Positions 15,137 to 22,244 of a stretch of 61,648 nucleotides of DNA are shown here, one piece after another (the first letter of the stretch is position 1; every line of letters begins with the position of its first letter). The stretch is from a virus. The notes below the pieces were generated by a model. It saw only the letters and a list, made by a program, of their open reading frames with translations. It searched no databases and had not been told where the DNA came from. The stretch spans positions 1-61,648 of the IMG/VR virus record IMGVR_UViG_3300050821_004285; one strand, written 5' to 3'. The position numbers and the translations under genes are program-made.

Positions 15137-16099
15137 TCAGGCCTGCCTCTTGCTCTTCTGGATGCCCAGTGCGATCCCACGGTGGTACTGTTCCTGCCGG
15201 TCGTGCAGGAGCATGTTCTCGTAGCCGAAGTCGGGGTGCACGGGCAGCGTCGCCGCCTCGTTCAGCCCCAGGTTAGCGCCCATAGAAGTCTGCGGGCGCA
15301 TCTGGCCGTTCGCATCCCCGAGGCGCATCACCAGCGGGCGTCCGCGATCCGTGATCAGATGCTCCGGCACCTCCCAGTCGGACAGCGCTGCGGTCTGCCA
15401 CAGCGGGACGGTCTCGAGCAGGCGCGACCAGCGTATCGGCAGATCCTTCGCCTCGGGCGGCGTGACCGGCGAGTACGTAGTCTTCATCTGCGCCTGCTGC
15501 CGTGCCACGAACAGTTCAACGGATGCACCGTCCTTCGTGTCTCCCACGTTGAACAGCCACGGGCCCGACTCTGATTCCCCCATCACGGTGGTCCAGGAGG
15601 TGCCGGTGAACTGGTAGGCGAGGCCACGGATGACGACGTAGCCGGTATAGTTGCCGCGCGTCACCTCCTTCGCGGAGCCGACACCGGTCGCCACGACCAC
15701 GAGCTCTGAGTCGGCGTAGGCCGCGTTGGAGTCGTTGAGCTTCTGGCCGTAGTGGAACTCGACACCGAGGGACTCGGCCTTCTCGACGAGCGCGGCATGC
15801 AGGCCGGTCCACACGATGTAGTGGAACTCGGACCTCATGGTCTCGCCGGTGTTCTCGATCGTGTAGTAGTTGTCGAGCTCGCGGTCTTCGAAGTTGACGC
15901 CGCCCGCGACGAGCCGGCTCCAGTTGGCCTCGGTGATTCCGAGGACACCGTCGCTTCGCATGTCGTCGCGGGTACGTGCCTCGTACACTTCGACGTCGTA
16001 GCCGTTCTTCGCCAGCGTGATGGCGGCGGCGGGACCCGTGATGCCCGCCCCGATCACGCAGGCGTGCAAGCCCTCGTTCTTCACGATTACCTGACCCAT
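15137..16099 (-). CDS. FAD-dependent monooxygenase-like oxidoreductase
   Basis: 320 residues from MGQVIVKNE; the longer frame is shadow of the SprT-like gene. An N-terminal Rossmann motif VIGAGITGPAAAITLAKNG with the acidic end of strand 2 (VEVYEAR) binds the FAD adenine. The C-terminal LGDANGQMRPQTSMGANLG is the GD...P...G.G.N motif of group A flavin monooxygenases. LVVVATGVGS fits the second dinucleotide-facing strand. These enzymes hydroxylate or otherwise oxidise small molecules. At 320 residues it is shorter than most relatives (about 380-400), so part of the substrate domain is reduced. It is a rare cargo for a phage; the substrate is unknown. Confidence 0.8.
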   Translation of the reverse strand: MGQVIVKNEGLHACVIGAGITGPAAAITLAKNGYDVEVYEARTRDDMRSDGVLGITEANWSRLVAGGVNFEDRELDNYYTIENTGETMRSEFHYIVWTGLHAALVEKAESLGVEFHYGQKLNDSNAAYADSELVVVATGVGSAKEVTRGNYTGYVVIRGLAYQFTGTSWTTVMGESESGPWLFNVGDTKDGASVELFVARQQAQMKTTYSPVTPPEAKDLPIRWSRLLETVPLWQTAALSDWEVPEHLITDRGRPLVMRLGDANGQMRPQTSMGANLGLNEAATLPVHPDFGYENMLLHDRQEQYHRGIALGIQKSKRQA

Positions 16100-16101
16100 G
16101 G

Positions 16102-16683
16102 TCACTTCACCTCCAGTTCGGTTCCGCAGAAGCAGGTGGGAAGCCCCTGCTCGATCCACTTCTTCGTCGTACGGCACGACCAGTCGCATGTCGGGCACTG
16201 GAGTTTCAACATCCGCGTGCCGTCCTTGCCGATCTTCCCACTGGCGCCCGGCGTGATCGGGGCGTGCGGGTATTCGCCGAGCTTCTGCGACAGTTCGTGG
16301 ATGTCGTTCATCAGCGACTGGCCGGCGCGGGTGGCCGTCATCTTGCCTTCGAGGCCGAGCTGCAGGGCGGTGCGGCGGAAGTGCCCGGAGTGCTTGGACT
16401 CTCCATCGTCCGAGGCGTGCACCATCTCGTGCACCAGGGTCGCCAGGACTCCCTGCGGTCCTTCGGGGTCGCCCAGCTCGGGCGAGATGAAGATCTGGTT
16501 TACGCCGTCCGCCGAATGCTCGGAGCGCCAGCACCAGCCGATACCCTTGCCGGCCCTCTTCGACCAGCCTGTCGAGATGTGCAGCTGCGGCACCTCGACC
16601 TCGGCGACCTTGAACCATTCGCGGATCTCGCCGGCCGCCGCCTGCAGCCAAGCCTCGCGGTGTTTAAACGGTGTCGTTGTCAT
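16102..16683 (-). CDS. SprT-like zinc metalloprotease
   Basis: 193 residues from MTTTPFKHRE. The zincin motif is TLVHEMVHASD and the third ligand is in HSGHFRRTALQLGL, exactly the SprT/Spartan arrangement. A C-terminal zinc ribbon follows (CPTCDWSC, CFCG). Cellular Spartan proteases digest DNA-crosslinked proteins; phage versions may free stalled forks or degrade bound host proteins. The FAD gene starts two bases after its stop. Confidence 0.85.
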   Translation of the reverse strand: MTTTPFKHREAWLQAAAGEIREWFKVAEVEVPQLHISTGWSKRAGKGIGWCWRSEHSADGVNQIFISPELGDPEGPQGVLATLVHEMVHASDDGESKHSGHFRRTALQLGLEGKMTATRAGQSLMNDIHELSQKLGEYPHAPITPGASGKIGKDGTRMLKLQCPTCDWSCRTTKKWIEQGLPTCFCGTELEVK

Positions 16684-16735
16684 GGGAGCCAATCTAGCGA
16701 AGGCCCGAGGGATCGTCAATAGCTCCGGCAGCATT

Positions 16736-16930
16736 TTATTCCGTGAGCAGTCCGTCGCGGTGCAGCCGCTCGAGCAGGTTGATCCTGCCCTCCATGTCCA
16801 TCTGAGCGACCCAGGTCACCATGTTCGTCGAAGGCGTCTCTCGCTGGCCGGACATCAGCTCCACGACGAGCTCGCGGCCGCCGAGAGCGTCAAGCATGTG
16901 CTCGGTCATCCACTCAGGGGGTTCGTACAT
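16736..16930 (-). CDS. hypothetical protein (64 aa)
   Basis: Helical composition (TEHMLDALGGRELVVELMS, GRINLLERLHRDG). Overlaps the preceding membrane protein gene by 17 bases. No family recognised. Confidence 0.55.
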   Translation of the reverse strand: MYEPPEWMTEHMLDALGGRELVVELMSGQRETPSTNMVTWVAQMDMEGRINLLERLHRDGLLTE

Positions 16931-17186
16931 CTTCGTCCTCCGGGGGCAGTAGGCCGCGCTGCGCCGCCCAAACGGCGCCCTTGGCTATATCGGCAGTCTT
17001 ACCCCGCTTGGCAGCTCCGCGTCGCCGGGCCGTACGCGCGACACGATACACCACCGCGAAGCCCACGACTCCCAGCGCGACCCAGCGGCCGTTGCCGGTC
17101 AGCACGTAAGTCCAGAGCGCACCGAGCATCGCCACGAAGATTACAGCGGTGAGGCAGCCACCGCACCCACAGCCACGGCTACGCAC
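16914..17186 (-). CDS. two-pass membrane protein with N-terminal cysteine cluster (90 aa)
   Basis: MRSRGCGCGGCLTAVIFVAML: a cysteine cluster at the membrane edge, then two hydrophobic spans (TAVIFVAMLGALWTYVL, WVALGVVGFAVVYRV), then a basic and finally acidic cytoplasmic tail. The cluster could be a lipidation or metal site; a classical lipobox is not clear. Confidence 0.6.
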   Translation of the reverse strand: MRSRGCGCGGCLTAVIFVAMLGALWTYVLTGNGRWVALGVVGFAVVYRVARTARRRGAAKRGKTADIAKGAVWAAQRGLLPPEDEDVRTP

Positions 17187-17475
17187 GGTGTTTCATCCTG
17201 TCCACGAACTCCTGCACGGTAAAGCCCTTCGTGATGGCGTCCAGCAGCTCCGCCACGGTGTCCCTCGACAGCCCGGAGCCCCGGCAGCGTTCACCGTTGT
17301 CCGAGTGCTTCGCGAAGCGCCCTCGGGTTCCGTAGCCGTGATGGCTCATGCAGAACAGGCACAGCTCCCGCGCCGGGGTCTTATCGAGGCGCCGCGTATC
17401 CGGCCTCTCCGCGATGCCGACCGCCTCGGCGTTCTCCCACTCCCACCAGGGGCTTCTCAGCTGGTCATCAGACAT
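17179..17475 (-). CDS. zinc-finger protein at the head of the early arm (98 aa)
   Basis: ELCLFCMSHHGYGTRGRFAKH with a following RCRGSG gives a CxxC...H...C zinc site; the C-terminus is helical (TVAELLDAITKGFTVQEFVDRM). It is the first gene of the leftward early arm, so it may act early as a regulator. No promoter with good consensus could be picked on the minus strand between its start and the divergent gene. Confidence 0.6.
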   Translation of the reverse strand: MSDDQLRSPWWEWENAEAVGIAERPDTRRLDKTPARELCLFCMSHHGYGTRGRFAKHSDNGERCRGSGLSRDTVAELLDAITKGFTVQEFVDRMKHRA

Positions 17476-17501
17476 ACCGGAAACGATAGCACGGCGCCGA
17501 C

Positions 17502-17530
17502 TTGACTGCAGTCGATCCGCCGTGCTTAAT
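17502..17530 (+). promoter_or_regulatory. sigma70-type promoter for the lone plus-strand gene
   Basis: TTGACT (17502-17507), a 17-base spacer, then CTTAAT (17525-17530). The predicted start of transcription falls at about 17537, one base before the ATG of the gene at 17538, so the message may be leaderless. The palindrome GACTGCAGTC overlaps the -35 box and could be an operator. Confidence 0.5.
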
Positions 17531-17537
17531 GGTTGCC

Positions 17538-17720
17538 ATGGATAACGAAGAGCAGCCCGGAGCCGCAGCGTTCCTCTACGACCAGAACGGTCAGCCTTAC
17601 GCGGTGTACGCGGGGCGCAGCTTGATGGAGGTGGAGGTGTACGCGTCCGACTGGATGCACGGCGTCCAGTACTGGACCGCAGACTCCCACGACGAACTGG
17701 CCCCGCCTTCGCCCAGCTGA
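17538..17720 (+). CDS. lone divergent small protein (60 aa)
   Basis: MDNEEQPGAAAFLYDQNGQPYAVYAGRSLMEVEVYASDW...: acidic, beta-like, no cysteine. It is the only plus-strand gene between bases 1 and 46,092 and sits between the early and late leftward units, followed at once by terminators. That position is typical of a repressor, antirepressor or moron gene, but no DNA-binding motif is visible. An ATG 12 codons upstream in frame is less likely because it precedes the predicted transcription start. Confidence 0.55.
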   Translation: MDNEEQPGAAAFLYDQNGQPYAVYAGRSLMEVEVYASDWMHGVQYWTADSHDELAPPSPS

Positions 17721-17724
17721 GCTC

Positions 17725-17795
17725 CCGCCCCGACCATCACGCGGGGCGGTAGAAACGAGAGCCCCACCGGTACTACTCCAGCCGGTGGGGCTCTC
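17725..17795. terminator. tandem two-way terminators between early and late units
   Basis: Hairpin 1 is CCGCCCC / GGGGCGG (17725-17749). Hairpin 2 is GAGAGCCCCACCGG / CCGGTGGGGCTCTC (17757-17795), a perfect 14-bp stem with an 11-base loop. Hairpin 2 is followed by ATCTTTGC on the plus strand and GTTTCT on the minus strand, so it can stop both the plus-strand gene and the late operon that ends with the holin. Confidence 0.85.
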
Positions 17796-17803
17796 ATCTT
17801 TGC

Positions 17804-17872
17804 GTTACGGCCCGGTCTGGGCATCCGTTACGCCATTTTAGGCTCGTGGCCTGCGGTGTAACGTGTAACGGC
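17804..17872. repeat. dispersed element copy 1 (TGTAACGTGTAACGGC)
   Basis: TGTAACGTGTAACGGC at 17857-17872, preceded by GCGTTACGG (17804-) and CCGTTACG (17826-). The same 16-mer is found at 45,483 and 50,503, each with a CCGTAACGG box about 30 bases upstream. All three lie in intergenic strand-switch or terminator regions. Confidence 0.75.
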
Positions 17873-17888
17873 AAAACTCTCCAGTCGC

Positions 17889-18395
17889 TCACGCAGGGTG
17901 AGGCAGAACCACCGGATGCGCGGCGACAAGCTGGTCGATCAGGTCGTTCGCCACCTGCTCGACGACGACCGGGGCGCCCTGCTCCATCTTGCGCAGAATC
18001 ACGTCCACGATGTCGTCGTGCATCACCGTGAAGTTGTTGCCGGGCGCCAGCCTCTTCGCCAGGTTCCGCCCGACCGCGCTCACCACGTCATCCACGGACA
18101 CCACGATCGACTGCTTCTGCGCGACGGTAGCGTGGATCTTTCCGGTCCACCGTGACGGCAGCAACGCTGGGGAGTTCGGGTCTCCGACGTGCGGAGCGAC
18201 GAAGACTCCCAGAAGGAGCTGGACCACGGCCGCGCCGCCCGCAGCGGCCGCCTTCTGCGCTACCGACAGGTCGCCGATCTGGTGGAGCGTCGGATTGGTT
18301 CCGATGCCGACGGCCCACGCCGCGAAGAAGGCGAACAGGAACGTCGTCAGTACGCGCTCCGCCAGCTGCAGGCTGAATTGCTTGGTCATGGTCAT
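17889..18395 (-). CDS. holin with extended cytoplasmic tail
   Basis: 168 residues. An N-terminal amphipathic segment and first span (LAERVLTTFLFAFFAAWAVGIG), a short polar loop, a second span (AAAAGGAAVVQLLLGVFVAPHVG) and then a soluble tail of about 85 residues. The two-span layout and position next to the endolysin match actinophage r1t-type holins. The tail with NNFTVMHDDIVDVILRKM is longer than usual for the family. It is the last gene of the late operon, just before the two-way terminators. Confidence 0.8.
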   Translation of the reverse strand: MTMTKQFSLQLAERVLTTFLFAFFAAWAVGIGTNPTLHQIGDLSVAQKAAAAGGAAVVQLLLGVFVAPHVGDPNSPALLPSRWTGKIHATVAQKQSIVVSVDDVVSAVGRNLAKRLAPGNNFTVMHDDIVDVILRKMEQGAPVVVEQVANDLIDQLVAAHPVVLPHPA

Positions 18396-18411
18396 CAGGT
18401 CCTTGTCGGGA

Positions 18412-19341
18412 TCAGTAGGCGATGGCGCCGACCGGGAAGTTCCCGGAGTCGGTCCGCTGAACGGTGACGTGCGAGACGGTTCCGGGGTCGATCAGGAAGT
18501 CCCGCGCGCCCTTCTTGACGTAGCCGTCGCCCTTGTCGCCGCACAGCACGAGGGCGTTGCCGGCCGCGTTCCACGCGACGACCCTGACGGTCGCTGTGCC
18601 GCCATCGCCGACCGTCAGGCGGAAGTGGCCCTTGTTGACGGTCGGGAAGTTGTAGAGGCCGGGATGGGCCGAGACGGGCTCGATCTGCTGCATGGCGTCC
18701 TCCTCGGACGTCGGAACGGGCTTGGGCTGCGGAACAGGCGCGGGGGCCGGAGTGGGCTTGACCTGACGGCCGCCCCATTGGCCGAAGTCGTCTGTGAACG
18801 ACGCGTCACGGTCGTAGCTGTTGTTGAAGAATCCGGTCTGCTCGATGTTGAACTCGGAGTCGCCTCCGGAGCCGCCCGGCCAGCCCGTGCTCATGCTGCG
18901 CCACGTGTACGCCAGGACGCCGGCAGCCTTGCCGCCTTCGAGCACGGCCGTGTCAGCGTAGGCCCCGGTGCGGGCCACGCCGATCACGGAGTTGATTCCC
19001 TGGAAGAACGACTGCAGGGTCGAGCCCCAGCCGACACCGCGATCCACCGAGAAGTAGATCGGGTCATCCGGCCCCCCACCGCACGCCAGATGCTGAGCGT
19101 TGGCGCGGGTTGCGAAGTCCACTCCCTGCTGGAAGCCGCCAGAACCGTCGTTCGTGTCGTCCTCCCAGTTGGACACGAGCATCTTACCGGCCGCCAGGAT
19201 CTGCGCGGCCTCCGAGCGCGTCAGGTTCTTGCCGGACGGGTAGTCGGACAGGTATCGGCACACGAATTCGGCGCCGAAGCCGTCCATGTCGGCGATCAGG
19301 TTCGACTGCTGTTCGCAGTCCACTCCGATGCGAATGGTCAT
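18412..19341 (-). CDS. endolysin with DUF1906 (glycoside hydrolase-like) domain
   Basis: 309 residues from MTIRIGVDCE. Residues about 1-200 form the DUF1906/Rv2525c-like TIM-barrel domain: IGVDCEQQ, GAEFVCRYLSD, NLTRSEAAQILAAGKMLVSNWED, PIYFSVD. A proline-rich linker (KPTPAPAPVPQPKPVP) leads to a beta-rich C-terminal domain that could bind the wall. The domain is used by several actinophage lysins; the bond it cuts is not established. It precedes the holin. Confidence 0.82.
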   Translation of the reverse strand: MTIRIGVDCEQQSNLIADMDGFGAEFVCRYLSDYPSGKNLTRSEAAQILAAGKMLVSNWEDDTNDGSGGFQQGVDFATRANAQHLACGGGPDDPIYFSVDRGVGWGSTLQSFFQGINSVIGVARTGAYADTAVLEGGKAAGVLAYTWRSMSTGWPGGSGGDSEFNIEQTGFFNNSYDRDASFTDDFGQWGGRQVKPTPAPAPVPQPKPVPTSEEDAMQQIEPVSAHPGLYNFPTVNKGHFRLTVGDGGTATVRVVAWNAAGNALVLCGDKGDGYVKKGARDFLIDPGTVSHVTVQRTDSGNFPVGAIAY

Positions 19342-19411
19342 CGCTTCACCTTCTTCTTGATCCGCTGCTGCGGCCGAAGCCTGATTCGCGGAGCCGGTGT
19401 CTTCTGCCGCA

Positions 19412-19765
19412 TCAAATCCGTCCCTCCGGCGACTGCCTGGCAAGCCTTATGATCAGTTCGTCGCGCTCGGCCGTCACATCGGACAGGCGGCGCTTGGTCT
19501 CGAGGTGGCGGACCTGCTCGGCGGCGCGCTCCTTGCGCTCCTCCTCCAGAGTCAGCCTCACTTCCATCATAGCAGCGCTCTGCAGCTCCATAGCGGCCTT
19601 CGTGTTGCTGATCACGATGCCGTGCATTTCCTCAGGGGCCCTCAGGCCGCGCTCCTCTTCCTCAGAGAGCCTCTTGCGACGGCGGATTATGAGCTGGACG
19701 ATGTCACGGCTGAACGCGAAGGCGCCGCCAATGGCGGCTATGAGAAAAACCGTGCTCGCGTTCAC
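19412..19765 (-). CDS. membrane-anchored coiled-coil protein (lysis cassette)
   Basis: 117 residues from GTG 19765 (GTGA overlap). One N-terminal span (STVFLIAAIGGAFAFSRDIVQLII), a basic stop (RRRKRL) and then a long charged coiled coil (LEEERKERAAEQVRHLETKRR). This shape is common in actinophage lysis cassettes and recalls Rz-like spanins, though an outer-membrane partner would make no sense in a monoderm host. Mycolate-outer-layer hosts are an alternative. Confidence 0.65.
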   Translation of the reverse strand: MNASTVFLIAAIGGAFAFSRDIVQLIIRRRKRLSEEEERGLRAPEEMHGIVISNTKAAMELQSAAMMEVRLTLEEERKERAAEQVRHLETKRRLSDVTAERDELIIRLARQSPEGRI

Positions 19766-20241
19766 TTGACCGGCCTCTCGATGGAAGCTTCGATGGTTTC
19801 GATGGCCTGCCCGATTTGCAGGATCTTGAAGAGGCACGCCAGTAGGATCAGGACGAGGCTGATCAGGGTCAAGTTGGCAACCTGCCAGCCGATCAATCCT
19901 ATGATACCGGCAACGTACGTGGTGACCGCACCGCCGAACAGGATCAGGCCGAACCGCTCGAGCTGTAGCCCGAACAGGGCTGCTCGGCGCGAGCCCTGCA
20001 TCAGAATTCCGACAGTGCCGAACAGGGCGCCTAGGAACAGCATCCACAGCCAGCCACTGAGCTCCCAGCCGGTGAACGGAAGAGCCTTCAAGGTCGGGTC
20101 CTGCCGTCCGATGTACGTCTCCCACAGCAGCTTCCCGACCGGGATCAGGTAGCCGACCAGGAACGCGAACTCGAACGGTGAGATGGCGATGCCGGTCGGG
20201 GACTTGCGCACGATGAACTGCCGCAGCTTAAAGCGCCTCAC
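19762..20241 (-). CDS. multi-span membrane protein, holin candidate (159 aa)
   Basis: From GTG 20241 (GTGA overlap). Four hydrophobic segments: FEFAFLVGYLIPVGKLL, WLWMLFLGALFGTVGIL, LILFGGAVTTYVAGIIGLIGW and LISLVLILLACLFKIL. Position between tail tip genes and endolysin makes it part of the lysis unit; four-span proteins there are often second holins or antiholins. Confidence 0.65.
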   Translation of the reverse strand: MRRFKLRQFIVRKSPTGIAISPFEFAFLVGYLIPVGKLLWETYIGRQDPTLKALPFTGWELSGWLWMLFLGALFGTVGILMQGSRRAALFGLQLERFGLILFGGAVTTYVAGIIGLIGWQVANLTLISLVLILLACLFKILQIGQAIETIEASIERPVK

Positions 20242-20474
20242 TTGCCCACCGTTCCTATCACCGTGACCACCAGGAACATGATGCAGCCGATCGCGAGGTA
20301 GATGTGGCCGGCCGTGAATGCGCGGGGAGCACGACCGCACGTGGGGCAGCGACCGGCGGTGCGGTCGTGCGCCTGCTGGGCGATGACTCGCTCCGCAGCG
20401 GCATCAAGCTCGCGCACCACGGTGGCGATGGCGCCGTCGCTGAACAGCGGCCCCTGGGGCTGCGTGGCCGTCAT
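20238..20474 (-). CDS. zinc-ribbon single-span membrane protein (78 aa)
   Basis: A helical soluble N-terminus, CPTCGRAP zinc pair, then HIYLAIGCIMFLVVTVIGTVGK as a C-terminal span (tail-anchored). Belongs to the membrane-protein cluster preceding the endolysin. Confidence 0.6.
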   Translation of the reverse strand: MTATQPQGPLFSDGAIATVVRELDAAAERVIAQQAHDRTAGRCPTCGRAPRAFTAGHIYLAIGCIMFLVVTVIGTVGK

Positions 20475-20478
20475 GACC

Positions 20479-21099
20479 TCACCATCCTATCGCCCTGACG
20501 TTGATCAGGATGTTGCCCGACCCGATGTTCGTGCCGTTGTAGTTCTGGGCGAAGCCGCCGAGCGTCAGGTCGCCGGAGCCGATCGAGCAGGCCGACGATA
20601 TGATCGTCAGGAAGCCGAGGCTGTTGACGTCGCCGGCCGGCGTGACGCTGAACCAGCCGCAGCCGTTCCAGAAAACCCCGGAAGTGCTGTCCGTGAAAGA
20701 CCACTGGCCTCCGCTGATGGAAACCAGCTTCGAAGTCGAATAGTCGAAGTGCGAAGTCCCGGAGCGGTCGTTGCCGCCCGAGACGATGTTCGTCTTCTGC
20801 CCCGGCCCGACCAGGCCTACGGCGCCCTTCGCTACCTGCCCGTGGGCGAAGATATGCGGACCCTGCTGCGCCAGAACCACGGTCTCTCCGACGATCGGCA
20901 TGTGAGAGCCGACCACCGATACGCCCGAGGTGGCCGTAGTGTCGCCGGGCAGCGTGACGCTGATCGTACCGTTCGCCAGGTTCACGGCCGTGACGGAGCC
21001 GGTGAACATGGGCGGCATCGAACCGGAGCCGGGCGCGGGAGCGGCCAGTGCCTTGACGAACTGGCGGGCCGCGCGGGACGGAGTGCGATTCCTGGCCAT
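20479..21099 (-). CDS. tail-tip / baseplate spike-like protein (206 aa)
   Basis: ATG overlaps the hub gene stop as TGATG. Residues 35-100 form an OB-like beta domain (FTGSVTAVNLANGTISVTLPG ... VGETVVLAQQGPHIFAHG), as in phage central spike or puncturing proteins. The rest is Gly/Ser/Thr-rich beta sequence that could trimerise or bind receptor. Follows the DUF5047-type hub protein. Confidence 0.6.
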   Translation of the reverse strand: MARNRTPSRAARQFVKALAAPAPGSGSMPPMFTGSVTAVNLANGTISVTLPGDTTATSGVSVVGSHMPIVGETVVLAQQGPHIFAHGQVAKGAVGLVGPGQKTNIVSGGNDRSGTSHFDYSTSKLVSISGGQWSFTDSTSGVFWNGCGWFSVTPAGDVNSLGFLTIISSACSIGSGDLTLGGFAQNYNGTNIGSGNILINVRAIGW

Positions 21100-22244
21100 C
21101 ACGACCTCTTCTGTCGCAGGGTGACTGACTGTGTGGTGGCGGACGCCGGGGAGCCGGTCGTAGAGCTGCCGAGCGGCACGGTCAGGGAGTCGACCACGTA
21201 CAGCCCGGTCGCCTTCACGTTCTGGCGCTCTACCTGCACCACGTCGTCCACGTCGATCGCAGGGTTCACCCAGCAGGTGATGTCGGTCTGCGTGATGAAC
21301 CCGAGCTGGCCGTTCAGGAGCGAACTAGCTGAGTTGTTCGCGGAAGTCACGTCGGTGATGTTCGAGTCGTTGACGATCTGCGGCACCTGACCGTACGGGC
21401 CCAGGTAATAGGTCGCCGAGTCAGGGTCCGTGTCCCAGGCCACTCCCATGACGGGAGCGGCGCCGGTAGCCGGGCTCGCGCCGATCACGATGACGCCGTT
21501 GTAGCCGGGATCATCGCTGTAGATCGCTTCCACGTCCGTCATCGTACATCCCTGCCCTTCGATGTAGTCCCAGTCCGGCGATCCCAGGGCGTTGACGTCG
21601 GCCGGGGGGCAGAGCACCGCCGTGCCGTCCGGGTCGAAGAAGGCCTGACATCCGACCGATATGGCCAGATCCTGGCAGGCCTGCCAGGGGTCGTCGCCGA
21701 CAGCATACGTCAATACGTACGGCGTTGTCTTCTGGCTGGTGATGATGTCGAAGACGGCGTTCGGGAAAGTCCGGTACACGAGCTGCTGGAAAGCCGTGGT
21801 GATCAGCGTTCCGGCAGGGATCGTATACGTCTGGAGGAACTTCTGCCTCGAGATCGTACGGGACCTGTCGTATGCGCTGATGTTGATCGTGACGCGCGTG
21901 CCGTTCGTCGGGCTCGCTTCGATGATGTCGACGTTCGACAGGCCGAAGACGCCCATCGGGTAGACCTCGGAGGTGCCGTCCGGGTACAGGATGCCGCGAT
22001 AGGGCTTGATGATCGTGCCCGTCGGGGACAGAGCCGCCTTCGCGTCCGCAGGGACCAGCTGGCCGGTTGGGTCGAAGCAGGTGAACGAGGCCGACCGGCG
22101 GAACTGCGCGGACCGGTCGACAGTGATCTGGCCGGTCGTGATGTGCAGCTTGATCGTCTGGTGCGAGTTCGTGACGATGTCGACGTACTCGTAGACGGTG
22201 TGGCTCTTGCGCAGCGCGGCGCCGAACCTCGGACTCGGCCTCAC
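21099..22244 (-). CDS. minor tail protein, tail hub (DUF5047-like)
   Basis: 381 residues. The pattern of an N-terminal coat-like beta domain (VDIVTNSHQTIKLHITTGQITVD), then NVDIIEASPTNGTRVTINISAYDRSRTISRQKF, then a DPWQACQDLAISVGCQAFFDPDG hub motif and a closing beta domain, matches actinophage tail hub proteins. It should sit at the tail tip between distal tail protein and spike. Confidence 0.75.
   Translation of the reverse strand: MRPSPRFGAALRKSHTVYEYVDIVTNSHQTIKLHITTGQITVDRSAQFRRSASFTCFDPTGQLVPADAKAALSPTGTIIKPYRGILYPDGTSEVYPMGVFGLSNVDIIEASPTNGTRVTINISAYDRSRTISRQKFLQTYTIPAGTLITTAFQQLVYRTFPNAVFDIITSQKTTPYVLTYAVGDDPWQACQDLAISVGCQAFFDPDGTAVLCPPADVNALGSPDWDYIEGQGCTMTDVEAIYSDDPGYNGVIVIGASPATGAAPVMGVAWDTDPDSATYYLGPYGQVPQIVNDSNITDVTSANNSASSLLNGQLGFITQTDITCWVNPAIDVDDVVQVERQNVKATGLYVVDSLTVPLGSSTTGSPASATTQSVTLRQKRS

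Noticed and set aside
15137-16651. 504-codon version of the FAD gene
   Set aside because: The first 184 codons overlap the SprT-like gene and are arginine-rich shadow; the true start is MGQVIVK two bases after the SprT stop.
17889-20474. Temperate lifestyle from lysis-side strand switch
   Set aside because: No integrase, excisionase or repressor was recognised; the switch is explained by convergent and divergent units.
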